Virus record (IMG/VR): IMGVR_UViG_3300032282_006880
Coordinates: 1 to 32,067 of that record
Source of the DNA: a virus
Length of the DNA stretch: 32,067 nucleotides
Strand: one strand, 5' to 3'
A program made the position numbers and the translations under genes. Shown here piece by piece: positions 24,454 through 32,067 of this stretch. The stretch's first letter is position 1, and every line of letters starts with the position of its first letter. The notes beneath the pieces are model-generated. The model searched no databases, was not told where the DNA came from, and was given only the letters and a program-made list of their open reading frames with translations.

Positions 24454-24491
24454 AAAAAAAATAAAGGCTACCCAACTGGATAGCCTTTATT
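24454..24491 (-). terminator. Strong rho-independent terminator between the 261-aa and 369-aa genes
   Basis: AATAAAGGCTA at 24460-24470 pairs perfectly with TAGCCTTTATT at 24481-24491 around a 10-base loop (24471-24480). On the minus strand the stem is followed by eight T residues (24454-24461). This is a textbook intrinsic terminator for transcripts coming from the right. It lies after the stop of the 261-aa gene (24510) and ends right before the ribosome binding site of the 369-aa gene. Confidence 0.88.
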
Positions 24492-24509
24492 CAGTCTAGA
24501 TTAAATTTT

Positions 24510-25295
24510 CTAAACTCTTCTTATTGAGCCCTCTTCTCCATCGCCCATATCTGCTTCTAAATCAATTGCATCTGCAATAGCATCATAGCCATCATCAGCA
24601 TTATCATCATAGTTAAAGTCTGCTCCGGCAACTCTTCTATCTCTGTTGTAGTTTGTCATCTCAACTTCTCTTACTGTAGATCCTCTTATTGCATCTCCAG
24701 GAGGTTCAGCTACAAATGCTCTGCCTCTAGTTTCAACACCTGAGACTGAACTATTTGCATCAAGATTCTTTTGCTGGGCTAATAATTGATTGATTATGCC
24801 AGGATTTCTTTGAACTCTTTCAGCAAATTGTTCAACTGAAAGATCTTCACCTTGTAATTCAGCTTGAGTCTGAGCAATGTCCAATGCCATAGCATAAGAA
24901 AGTGAGTCGTTTGCATATCCAGCAGTGGTGACATTATTGTCTTTATTAGAATATGCTTTCTCTGCATCTATGCTTTCTGCTTCAATAGTTTTTCCATCTA
25001 CATCAACAGTTCGAAGGTTCTTATTATTTTGCTGTTTGAGAAGTTCTTTTTTACCTTTAATTGCTGCTTTTTCTTCAATACTATCAAATTGTTCTGGGGA
25101 AATTTTTCTCAATAATCCCAGACGAAGAGAATTTCTTAAGTCCTTGGATGCCTTGACTACTTTTGGATCTTCCCAAGTTAAGTCAATAGCTTGCAAAGGT
25201 CCAAAGTTTAATCTAATATCACTTACATAATGAGGACCAAGAGTTACATTTTGCACGATAAATGATTCTGGCTCTTGATTTACACTTTCATTCAT
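24510..25295 (-). CDS. Hypothetical acidic virion-block protein (261 aa)
   Basis: I do not recognise this protein. It is 261 aa and highly charged. The first 45 residues hold beta strands (FIVQNVTLGPHYVSDIRLNF); the next stretch is helical and basic (SPEQFDSIEEKAAIKGKKEL to QQNNKN). A helical core near residues 130-178 (SLSYAMALDIAQTQAEL, then VEQFAERVQRNPGIINQLL) follows, and the last 40 residues are acidic and disordered (FNYDDNADDGYD to GDGEEG). The start has an AAGGAT ribosome binding site and lies just before the FmdB-like gene's stop. It is followed by a strong terminator. A scaffold, adaptor or DNA-mimic role could be argued from charge, but none is supported. Confidence 0.6.
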   Translation of the reverse strand: MNESVNQEPESFIVQNVTLGPHYVSDIRLNFGPLQAIDLTWEDPKVVKASKDLRNSLRLGLLRKISPEQFDSIEEKAAIKGKKELLKQQNNKNLRTVDVDGKTIEAESIDAEKAYSNKDNNVTTAGYANDSLSYAMALDIAQTQAELQGEDLSVEQFAERVQRNPGIINQLLAQQKNLDANSSVSGVETRGRAFVAEPPGDAIRGSTVREVEMTNYNRDRRVAGADFNYDDNADDGYDAIADAIDLEADMGDGEEGSIRRV

Positions 25296-25299
25296 TTTT

Positions 25300-25644
25300 T
25301 CAATCCTTTTTATTTACTGGTAAAGATGTTATACCGTCCAAGCCTTCTTTTCCGGTCCAATATTCATTTGATTTAGCTTCTCTAGACGTTGGGTCATATG
25401 AATTTTTTCTAACTGATTTTTGATCTTTGACAAATTCAGTCATTTGTTTTCTTTTGACAGTGGTTCCAAATTGTTTTTCTTTCGCTGTAAGACCTTCTTG
25501 AACAGTGAAACTATTGAAAACTCTTTTAGCTTCACCAATTCCACAAGGACAAGGAATTACAGGTTCGTATTCACTATAAGAAAGAGATATTGTGAATGTT
25601 TTAGGTTCAGTATCGCATTCGCAAAGGTATTCGTATCTAGGCAT
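25300..25644 (-). CDS. FmdB-like zinc-ribbon protein with CxC knuckles (114 aa)
   Basis: This 114-aa protein begins MPRYEYLCEC and continues through PCPCGIGEAKRVFNSFTV, matching the FmdB/CxxC zinc-ribbon family ('M-P-x-Y-E-Y-x-C-x-x-C-G ... C-P-x-C-G'). Both knuckles are shortened to C-x-C (C8/C10 and C32/C34) instead of the usual C-x-x-C. The C-terminal 70 residues are polar and basic with no recognised motif. It is the first gene of the long minus-strand block, transcribed from the spacer at 25645-25720; no clear ribosome binding site precedes the ATG (AAAACGAAAA). Family members are small nucleic-acid- or protein-binding factors of unknown detailed function. Confidence 0.7.
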   Translation of the reverse strand: MPRYEYLCECDTEPKTFTISLSYSEYEPVIPCPCGIGEAKRVFNSFTVQEGLTAKEKQFGTTVKRKQMTEFVKDQKSVRKNSYDPTSREAKSNEYWTGKEGLDGITSLPVNKKD

Positions 25645-25720
25645 TTTTCGTTTTTTAAAAATAGAGATTAAAGGTATTTGTACAATATCTTTTGAAATCT
25701 TATTAAAGGAGTACTCAAAA
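25645..25720. promoter_or_regulatory. Divergent intergenic region starting both virion transcription blocks
   Basis: This 76-bp spacer separates the leftward and rightward blocks, so at least one promoter in each direction is expected here. TACAAT preceded by TG (about 25679-25687) is a possible -10 for the rightward unit, without a clear -35. AAGGAG at 25706-25711 is the ribosome binding site for the ATG at 25721. The leftward promoter is not evident. Confidence 0.4.
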
Positions 25721-25897
25721 ATGAGTTCAGAAATTACAGACGCAGGGACAACCCATCATATGTATTGTGTTAAGTGCAGAACAATGGTTATGGTTTCAGG
25801 TCCTAAGAAAATTGTTATGAAGAGTAGTAGACATGCACTTCAAGGCAAATGTCCACACTGTTCTACATCTACTTTTAAAATTACAAAAGCAGAATAA
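25721..25897 (+). CDS. DUF5679-like small zinc-ribbon protein (58 aa)
   Basis: This is a 58-aa protein. The upstream in-frame ATG at 25592 lies inside the opposing gene, whereas the ATG at 25721 has AAGGAG 9 bases upstream, so I choose 25721. C16-x2-C19 (YCVKCR) and C44-x2-C47 (CPHC) flank a central basic stretch, SGPKKIVMKSSRHALQGK. The layout 'Y-C-V-K-C-R ... basic ... R-x-A-x-x-G-x-C-P-x-C-x-T-x-x-F-x-I' is that of the DUF5679 family, small ribbon proteins common in phages and bacteria and of unknown function; nucleic acid binding is the usual inference. It is the first gene of the rightward unit and is followed closely by the 914-aa gene. Confidence 0.8.
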   Translation: MSSEITDAGTTHHMYCVKCRTMVMVSGPKKIVMKSSRHALQGKCPHCSTSTFKITKAE

Positions 25898-25902
25898 TTC
25901 CT

Positions 25903-28647
25903 ATGAAATTTGTATTCAATGATAGTTTGACAGCATCAATATCAGCTAGTGAACAAGATTTAGCTGATGTTCGTTTTGTACCTAGCGGCATTATATTAGA
26001 AAAAAAAGTTGTGACTTCTGCAACTATTAACAATGTTGATGAATTATTTAACGCAATAAAAGGTTTCAAAACAAGAGCAGAGGTAGCAAATTTTCTCAAA
26101 TCTAATGCTGATGCTCAAACTATCTTGAAAGATCCAAACAATATGGTTGAATTAGCTGGAAAAATGTCATCTATGTTTGGTAATAGTTCGAATACTTCAA
26201 GCGTTGGAGATGATCCTGTAGCTCAAGCAAATCAAATGTTGTTAGGTGGAGCAGATCAAGTTGGAGAAGCTGCATCCAAATATGCTCCTTATCTTTCTCA
26301 AAAAGATCAAATTATAGCAAGACTCAAACCTTTTATGTCTGATGTTCAGATAGGTGAAATTTTTAAGAGATTTTTAGAAGAGATTAAATTGCCTTTTACT
26401 GAAGTAATTGGTATTTTAGAATTCTGCATTCAACAATCTAGATCTAGTAATACAAATGTAAAAAATATAATTGATTTTTACTTAGAACATTATTCTCAAA
26501 AAAGACAAGGGGCAAATACAAAGAGAATTATTGAAACAGCTTGTACTTATCATAAACTTAATCCAACAGTTGATATTTTTTCTGTATTAAGAGATTCTGT
26601 TGCTGGAAATCAACCGAAAGTCAATTTGGGTTATTTATCAAAAGACCCTGATGCACAATTAGTTTTCAATAACTTAATTATGCTTTCTCAAGCAAATTTA
26701 CCTGAACAAAGTGAAGAAATTAGAAGACGTTTTCAATCTAGTAGAGATGCGCTTCAAAACCAGCAACAAAAAGTTAATATGCAGAGAGCTATTTATGACA
26801 TGATGAAAACTGAAGAAATGAATCTTCAGTTATCAAGAATTATTGGTTTTTTTGGAGATGCTTTCAAGGGTATGCTTACTCAGCCTATGTTTAGAGCATT
26901 GAAAAATATGTTTTATGATTTACGTGCTGGTGGAATTATCATGAATCAGGCGACTTCTATATTTGGTGCTGATACTTCACCAGAAGACAGAAGACAACAA
27001 TACCATGAACAACAAACTGAGGGTGAAAACGTTTTTTCCCAAATTCCTGAAACAAAACAACCTTATACTTCGTACAATCAATATAATTTTTTAAAGTTAG
27101 CTAGTCCAGAAGTTACAAAACATATTTATGCTCAAACAGCACCACAAGCTGCACAGCCAGCAACAACACCTACACCTGAACAAAAAAAAGAAGTAGAAAA
27201 TGGTTTTTCTTCTATTATGAGTCAAATTAAAAAAACTTATGATGAAATAGTTGCAAAGGTTACAGTTGGTGCAGTAAATATATTTTCTAAAATAAAAGAT
27301 TTTTTTGATGCTCTTTATAATGCTTTTAAAACTTTATTGGATCTTATTCGACAAAATAAACTGACTCCTGCTGATCTTGAGAAACAATTTAGCAATGTAA
27401 TAAGTGTACTTACTGGACAAAAATCTGGAGGTGCTGGTTCTATTGCATCAAGTGCACTCGGATTAGTAGTTCCTGGAGCTGCTCCTGCTGCAGTAGGAGC
27501 AGCAATTGGATCTGGTTTTACAAAGAAAAACTCAAGCTTACAAAATATTAAGATTTCACAGAGAGCTCCACAAACAGGCACTACCTATGCTGGAGGAAAT
27601 AGAGTTACTCAATACATATATAATGCTACAGGTTTGATTGCTCAAATTGGAACTATTATTGCAAGTTTTATATATGGACCTGATTTAGTTGCTTCAATGT
27701 TGAAATCAGGAGATTTTAGTTCCTTAATTAATGGTATATTACCTTTCGTAAATTTTATCAAAAACAATATTCTTGAAATGTTAAAAACATTTAATTTCTT
27801 TGGTGGGCAAGCTCCTCAAAGTAATATGTTTTTAGATAATAAAGGTAATTTGACTGCTAGTGGGGCACAAATGCTTGCAAATTATAGAGAAACTATGATA
27901 GCACTTGGAGCATCTGACGAAGATGCAATGATTTTTGGCAGATTTACAGTTCAAAAAGTTTATTATATGGAGCAATTAAGAACTAAAGAATCAAATTTAA
28001 AAAGTGCAGAATCTCAAGCTGTACAAACAGGTAATCCAAACTCTCCAGAAACAACAGTTGGAGATTTGCCAGCAGATTTTCAAAATAAATTAAAAGATTT
28101 TCTTGATTTTTGTAGAAAAATTGAAGTTGAGTTTAAAGCTAATATAAATTTGTTTAGTACAGCTGTAAAAAACACTAAAAACTTTGATCAGGCGCAAAAA
28201 ATACAAGCTGAAGGTCTTTTAGCTCAATTACAAAAAGATCTTATAGAGATACAATCAAAAATTTCTGAATGGTCCAGTATGAAAAATATTGCAGGCCATA
28301 TGATGAGAAAAAGAGTTTTATTACAAAAGCTAAAACCTCTTCAGACACAATTAGATACTTTGAAGAAACTTGGTATTCCTATTTCAAACATTATTGCTTC
28401 TCCTAATGGCATATTAGCTCAAGTTGGCAGAATTAGAAATGAAGAGCAACAAGCTTTAGATACATTGAGAAAAGAGTATTATGAAAAAATAGATCTTCTC
28501 AAAAATCCTGATAAGATAGCACCTTTAACAAAGTATCCAACAAATACTGGTGTTACAAAATTGCCAGAAAGTCCCGATCAAAGTGTTTCATCTGAATCAC
28601 CTTTTAATACTAAAGAAGATTTAGTTTCTGCACCTGGAGTAAAATAA
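25903..28647 (+). CDS. Large helical virion-associated protein, candidate tape measure or ejected protein (914 aa)
   Basis: I do not recognise this 914-aa protein. It is mainly helical. Residues about 60-380 form many short amphipathic helices, with an M/Q-rich stretch near 285-310. Residues 510-542 are Gly/Ala-rich and hydrophobic (GSIASSALGLVVPGAAP, AAVGAAIGSG), and 576-596 are again hydrophobic (GLIAQIGTIIASFIYG), as in membrane-spanning segments of tape measure and ejected virion proteins. Residues 690-860 look coiled-coil (LKPLQTQLDTLKKLG, EEQQALDTLRKEYYEKID). No catalytic motif is seen. There is no clear ribosome binding site (AATAATTCCT precedes the ATG). It overlaps the next gene by TAATG. 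Confidence 0.6.
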   Translation: MKFVFNDSLTASISASEQDLADVRFVPSGIILEKKVVTSATINNVDELFNAIKGFKTRAEVANFLKSNADAQTILKDPNNMVELAGKMSSMFGNSSNTSSVGDDPVAQANQMLLGGADQVGEAASKYAPYLSQKDQIIARLKPFMSDVQIGEIFKRFLEEIKLPFTEVIGILEFCIQQSRSSNTNVKNIIDFYLEHYSQKRQGANTKRIIETACTYHKLNPTVDIFSVLRDSVAGNQPKVNLGYLSKDPDAQLVFNNLIMLSQANLPEQSEEIRRRFQSSRDALQNQQQKVNMQRAIYDMMKTEEMNLQLSRIIGFFGDAFKGMLTQPMFRALKNMFYDLRAGGIIMNQATSIFGADTSPEDRRQQYHEQQTEGENVFSQIPETKQPYTSYNQYNFLKLASPEVTKHIYAQTAPQAAQPATTPTPEQKKEVENGFSSIMSQIKKTYDEIVAKVTVGAVNIFSKIKDFFDALYNAFKTLLDLIRQNKLTPADLEKQFSNVISVLTGQKSGGAGSIASSALGLVVPGAAPAAVGAAIGSGFTKKNSSLQNIKISQRAPQTGTTYAGGNRVTQYIYNATGLIAQIGTIIASFIYGPDLVASMLKSGDFSSLINGILPFVNFIKNNILEMLKTFNFFGGQAPQSNMFLDNKGNLTASGAQMLANYRETMIALGASDEDAMIFGRFTVQKVYYMEQLRTKESNLKSAESQAVQTGNPNSPETTVGDLPADFQNKLKDFLDFCRKIEVEFKANINLFSTAVKNTKNFDQAQKIQAEGLLAQLQKDLIEIQSKISEWSSMKNIAGHMMRKRVLLQKLKPLQTQLDTLKKLGIPISNIIASPNGILAQVGRIRNEEQQALDTLRKEYYEKIDLLKNPDKIAPLTKYPTNTGVTKLPESPDQSVSSESPFNTKEDLVSAPGVK

Positions 28648-29291
28648 TGTTTAAAAAAGTTTTTGCTCAAGTAGATATTTACACTCCAAAATTAACTAAA
28701 GCTGATTTTGATAATAATGAATCTAAAATTAAGCAAGAAATTACTGATATTGAAAAAAAGTTTACACCAGATAGACAAATTGCAGTAAATGTAACATTTG
28801 ATAATAAAAAAATGAAGTTGTCTGATTTTTTGAAAAAACTCAAACAACAAATTTTTGATTTAAATGAGATAAAAGATGTCAAAGGTGTTTACGATACAGC
28901 TTTGTTTTCAAATATTGGTGGAAAAAATGTTTCAGTTGATGCAAAAGATGCACAAGAAGCTTTGAAAAGAGATTTAGCTGCTCTAGAAAAGCAAATTCAA
29001 GTAAGAGAACAAACTTTAGCTGAAATTGACAATTACGTTGTCACACTTTTGTCGGGAGAAATGGGGCAATTTAATATATCACATACTAATGCAAAATTTG
29101 TCAAGATTGCCGATAAATCATCAGAAGAAGAAGTATTAGAACCTGTTGAAGAATATTTTGATGATCTTTACAATGAAACTCCAGGCAGTCCAAATTATGG
29201 TAAGTTGATGACTCATCCAGAAAAACACAGAAATGAATTATCAACTGAAGCACAAGCGCAAACTTCACAGCCAAAGTTTAAAAAGAAATAA
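28647..29291 (+). CDS. Coiled-coil protein coupled to the 914-aa protein (214 aa)
   Basis: This 214-aa charged protein is not recognised. Residues 20-85 are K/D/E-rich with coiled-coil spacing (ESKIKQEITDIEKKF, LSDFLKKLKQQIFDLNEIK); a second coil, AQEALKRDLAALEKQIQVRE (residues 106-125), is followed by helix LAEIDNYVVTLLSG. The C-terminal third is acidic, then ends in a basic tail (QPKFKKK). It starts by TAATG overlap with the upstream gene, behind GGAG at 8-base spacing, so both are translated together. A chaperone, scaffold or partner of the large helical protein is likely by context; no function is known. Confidence 0.6.
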   Translation: MFKKVFAQVDIYTPKLTKADFDNNESKIKQEITDIEKKFTPDRQIAVNVTFDNKKMKLSDFLKKLKQQIFDLNEIKDVKGVYDTALFSNIGGKNVSVDAKDAQEALKRDLAALEKQIQVREQTLAEIDNYVVTLLSGEMGQFNISHTNAKFVKIADKSSEEEVLEPVEEYFDDLYNETPGSPNYGKLMTHPEKHRNELSTEAQAQTSQPKFKKK

Positions 29292-29310
29292 TCTCCTTTA
29301 CAATTAATTT

Positions 29311-32067
29311 ATGTTAGATATTGATTTTATCGAATATGATAAAATTTCAATTAAGTCAGACGCATTTATTACGTCTGCCGAATTAAATTGTTATTTTCAG
29401 TATATTCCGTCAACCAAAGCAATTTCTTATAACATTAAGAAAGAATTGCATACTGCTGGCACGACTGAAGATCCATATGATTATAAAATTCCTGACGTTT
29501 CTCAAAAAATTCTTCCAAGAAAACTTTATAGAATAAATCCTTTTCATACAAACTATTCTGAAAATTTAGAACTTAATAAAGTTAATATTGATCCTGATAT
29601 TATCTATCCAACCAAAATAAAAGAATTTAAAGAAAAGAAAGTTGATTATAGCGCATTGGGATTAAATTCAGATCAAATTGAATTTATGATGGCATTGCAA
29701 AACTTAAAGTCTTTAAAAGTTGATGATTCATCTAGCAAATTAGATATTGAGCAATTTGAAACTGTAGATGAAAAAGTTATGAATGGTTTTTTTCAACTTT
29801 ATCCAAGATTTATGGAAATGTTGACTACAGGAATGAGTTCAAATGGTTTTAATCAATTTTATGAAGATACTGAATCTAATGAATCTATAAGTGAGAATGA
29901 AGCACTTATAAATGAAAGCATAAAAAAGTTAGGTCTAAATCCAAGCGATGTTAGAATAAAAAAAAAATTTGAAGTAAGATCAGGTAATACTAAGAAAGAC
30001 GAAGTAAATTCATATCTTCAGGATGTTTCTTTTTCAAACAACACTTCAAATAACACAAGATCAATCAACAATAATTCAGTAACAAATTTAAATCAAATCA
30101 ATTTACAAAATAATAATAAAATAGATTTGCAAGTTCGTTCTTCTAAAACTATAAACAATATTAGAACTGCTAACAACACTGATTTCAATTTTATAAATAA
30201 TACTAACAGAACTGTCAATCAACTTGTAACAAATGTAAGTAAATTTTCTGAAGCTACTAAAATTGATTTTGAAAATTTATATAAATCTTTTTTGAAAGAT
30301 TTGAATATTACGCCTAATGTTGAAAATCAATTCTACAAGATTGTTAATCAATATAGTAAAAACTTGAGTATTGAATTTAATAAAATTTTAAATCATTCTG
30401 AAAAAACAGTATACGAAACAAATCTCAAGAACTTGACAAGTTCATATAATTTTTACAGACACATAGAAAACAGATATAGGGAATTTATTCAGAACTTAAA
30501 TTTCTTCAGTCAAACTGTGGAAGATATCAAACAGACTGAAATCAATCTTAAAAATACATATCAAAATATTCACAGGCATAGTGTTACTCATAAAAACAAT
30601 CATTACAAAAATATTGTTAACTTGACTAAAAATGTTAATTATGAATACACTGCAAATGATTATGAATTTCAATATGCAGTCTTGAAAACAATTAAGAATA
30701 GTAATCAGTATGTTGAAAATAAAATTACTAAAATTAAGAATGACTTAAACGTTGCTCAGCAAAATATTTCTTTTGTTCATCATAGAATGGTTCATATTCA
30801 AGAGAAGACTAATAATTATGTTGCTAGAGAAATTAGGAATGTACTCAATAATACAGAATATATTGATGACTACTCAAACATAATTGTTAACAAAATAAGC
30901 AATATTTCAAACAATCAAACAGTTAGAGCTTTATTGTCTTTGGTTACAAATGAAGAACAACTAAACAGTATTTACACAGTTCTAAGACAAAGTAACATTA
31001 ACACTTCTAACATCAAGAATTTAGTAGATGTGATAAATTATTCAAAAAATAATAATTTAGAAATTACCAAAGTTTCAAGCTCAACAGTAGAAAATATTAA
31101 GAATTTAGTCAGCCTTTCTAAAAATATTGTTGATTTCAATAATACTGAAAATAAGATAATCCAGAATGTTGATAAAAATATTGTTAACAAATTATCTTCA
31201 TCTAATTTTACTGAAGAAATAAAATCTTTTGTCAATTTAACTGAATCAAATTCTTTTACAAATATTGTCAAAAGCATTAATAATGTAAATCATCAAGACG
31301 TCAAGAATTTACTATCTCTTTTATCAGATGTAAAGAATTTGTATTCATTATCCAAGTTCAGTAATATTGATTCTACAAACATTGAAAATTTATATAAATT
31401 GATAAATTATTCTAAAAATAATAATTTTGATATTACAAGAGTTAGTGGATCAACAATTGAAAATATTAAGAATTTAGTTAGTCTATCAAATAATCAATTC
31501 TTATCTAAAATTGATCAAAATATTATTAATAAATTTTCTTCTTCTAATTTTAGTGAAGAATTAAAATCTTTTGTAAATTTATCTGAATCTAAATCTTTCA
31601 CCAGGATAGCGCAAAGTTATAAAAATATTTCAAATATTGTTGAAAATTTAAACACAACTTCTATCAATCCTAAATTATCAACTTTTTACGTCGATCAGAA
31701 AAATGTTGATAATTTAAATATTTTGAAAAATGTACAGAATGTCCAGCAAATTAAAGAATTATTGCAAGTTGTAAATAAAGCAAATACTTCTTATGTATTA
31801 GAAAAGTTATCAAACTTTAATACTGAAAATGTCATTGAGAAAATCAATTTACTAAAGAACATAAATGTAACACAGGATATTAAGAAGACAGAAAATATAG
31901 TTAGAAAAATAACTAGATTAGCCAGATATAATAACGTGAAACAGCTTACTGAAAATTTTGAAGAAATTACAAATTTAGAGAACAATATAAGCACAACTCA
32001 ATTTAAGACTGAAATACAAAACTTAAAGAATCTTATTAACTTGACAAAAAATGTTGATCAAGTAAAT
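29311..32067 (+). CDS. Giant Asn-rich helical repeat protein, 3' truncated by window (candidate tape measure/virion protein)
   Basis: The frame is open from ATG 29311 to the last base: 919 codons without a stop, so the protein is longer. The first 150 residues are polar with Tyr and Pro; residues about 230-310 are Asn-rich and low-complexity (NNTSNNTRSINNNS). From about residue 380 to the edge it is long, amphipathic and helical, with the recurring unit 'N-I/L-K-N-L-x-x-L-S/T-K-N' (for example NIVNLTKNVNY, NIKNLVSLSKN, NLKNLINLTKNVDQ). A diverged duplication lies at residues 561-655 and 684-769. Composition strongly favours N, I, K, S and T. The length and helical repeats fit tape measure or internal virion proteins. 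Sequence drift also fits adhesin-like fibres. No ribosome binding site is evident. Confidence 0.6.
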   Translation, partial: MLDIDFIEYDKISIKSDAFITSAELNCYFQYIPSTKAISYNIKKELHTAGTTEDPYDYKIPDVSQKILPRKLYRINPFHTNYSENLELNKVNIDPDIIYPTKIKEFKEKKVDYSALGLNSDQIEFMMALQNLKSLKVDDSSSKLDIEQFETVDEKVMNGFFQLYPRFMEMLTTGMSSNGFNQFYEDTESNESISENEALINESIKKLGLNPSDVRIKKKFEVRSGNTKKDEVNSYLQDVSFSNNTSNNTRSINNNSVTNLNQINLQNNNKIDLQVRSSKTINNIRTANNTDFNFINNTNRTVNQLVTNVSKFSEATKIDFENLYKSFLKDLNITPNVENQFYKIVNQYSKNLSIEFNKILNHSEKTVYETNLKNLTSSYNFYRHIENRYREFIQNLNFFSQTVEDIKQTEINLKNTYQNIHRHSVTHKNNHYKNIVNLTKNVNYEYTANDYEFQYAVLKTIKNSNQYVENKITKIKNDLNVAQQNISFVHHRMVHIQEKTNNYVAREIRNVLNNTEYIDDYSNIIVNKISNISNNQTVRALLSLVTNEEQLNSIYTVLRQSNINTSNIKNLVDVINYSKNNNLEITKVSSSTVENIKNLVSLSKNIVDFNNTENKIIQNVDKNIVNKLSSSNFTEEIKSFVNLTESNSFTNIVKSINNVNHQDVKNLLSLLSDVKNLYSLSKFSNIDSTNIENLYKLINYSKNNNFDITRVSGSTIENIKNLVSLSNNQFLSKIDQNIINKFSSSNFSEELKSFVNLSESKSFTRIAQSYKNISNIVENLNTTSINPKLSTFYVDQKNVDNLNILKNVQNVQQIKELLQVVNKANTSYVLEKLSNFNTENVIEKINLLKNINVTQDIKKTENIVRKITRLARYNNVKQLTENFEEITNLENNISTTQFKTEIQNLKNLINLTKNVDQVN
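30991..31275 (+). repeat. Internal repeat copy A in the Asn-rich protein (95 codons)
   Basis: This copy starts SNINTSNIKNL and includes INYSKNNNLEITKVSSS, VENIKNLVSLSKN and KLSSSNFTEEIKSFVNLTES. It aligns to 31360-31617 with most residues identical or similar, apart from about nine extra codons after NLVSLSKN. Offset between copies is 369 bp (123 codons). DNA identity is clearly imperfect, so the duplication is not recent. Confidence 0.8.
31360..31617 (+). repeat. Internal repeat copy B in the Asn-rich protein (86 codons)
   Basis: This copy starts SNIDSTNIENL and includes INYSKNNNFDITRVSGS, IENIKNLVSLSNN and KFSSSNFSEELKSFVNLSES. It matches copy A at 30991-31275 but lacks about nine codons in the middle. 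Substitutions are mostly conservative (T for S, E for D, I for V), showing selection for the helical surface. Confidence 0.8.

Noticed and set aside
31038-31994. Minus-strand open frames opposite the Asn-rich protein (31038-31277 and 31791-31994).
   Set aside because: They are shadows of a low-complexity plus-strand gene, dominated by Leu, Phe and Ser, with no start signals.
1-32067. Use of an alternative genetic code (stop reassignment), as in some huge phages.
   Set aside because: TAA, TAG and TGA all end genes at sensible places (for example 698, 4158, 3523), and no gene is interrupted by an in-frame stop.

Overview
This window reads as part of the genome of a large tailed bacteriophage (class Caudoviricetes). 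The DNA is strongly AT-rich by eye throughout. Genes are packed end to end, many with ATGA or TAATG overlaps. TAA, TAG and TGA are all used as stops, so the standard bacterial code applies. Nothing in it resembles rRNA, tRNA, a CRISPR array or an insertion sequence. The host cannot be named from the sequence; the composition would fit an AT-rich, possibly aquatic, bacterium, but that is inference.

Region 1 (1-8514) is a carbohydrate block. A truncated cupin resembling type II mannose-6-phosphate isomerases reads leftward out of the window. Diverging from it is a nine-gene plus-strand operon: HAD phosphatase, a glycosyltransferase-like protein, an NDP-sugar 4,6-dehydratase with its T-D-E and YxxxK residues, an HpcH/HpaI-type aldolase, an SDR, a 3-dehydroquinate-synthase-family cyclase with intact metal ligands, a thiamine-diphosphate (acetolactate-synthase-like) enzyme, a second extended SDR, and a glycosyltransferase-like protein. 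Read together, the genes suggest synthesis and transfer of an unusual sugar, possibly branched or carbocyclic. This is the best candidate here for an undescribed phage system.

Region 2 (8497-25644) is a long minus-strand virion block. In transcription order (right to left) it holds an FmdB-like zinc ribbon, two unrecognised or weakly recognised proteins separated by a strong intrinsic terminator, a small acidic protein, a double-zinc-ribbon protein, a protein that looks like a catalytically dead PHP-fold enzyme, a DUF1320-like neck protein, a tail-terminator-like protein, a 1567-aa multidomain fibre/baseplate-like protein with a PA14-like domain, a 284-aa protein, an 816-aa fibre/baseplate-like protein, two tail-tube-like proteins flanking a 128-aa protein, and a 194-aa protein placed where tail assembly chaperones usually sit. 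This block ends in an 18-bp convergent overlap with the carbohydrate operon.

Region 3 (25721-32067) runs on the plus strand from a short divergent spacer. It encodes a small DUF5679-like zinc-ribbon protein, a 914-aa helical protein with Gly/Ala-rich hydrophobic stretches, a 214-aa coiled-coil protein, and a giant Asn-rich helical repeat protein (919 codons visible, still open at the window edge) that contains a diverged internal duplication. The last and the 914-aa protein are the candidates for tape measure or other internal virion proteins, which are otherwise missing from the tail block.
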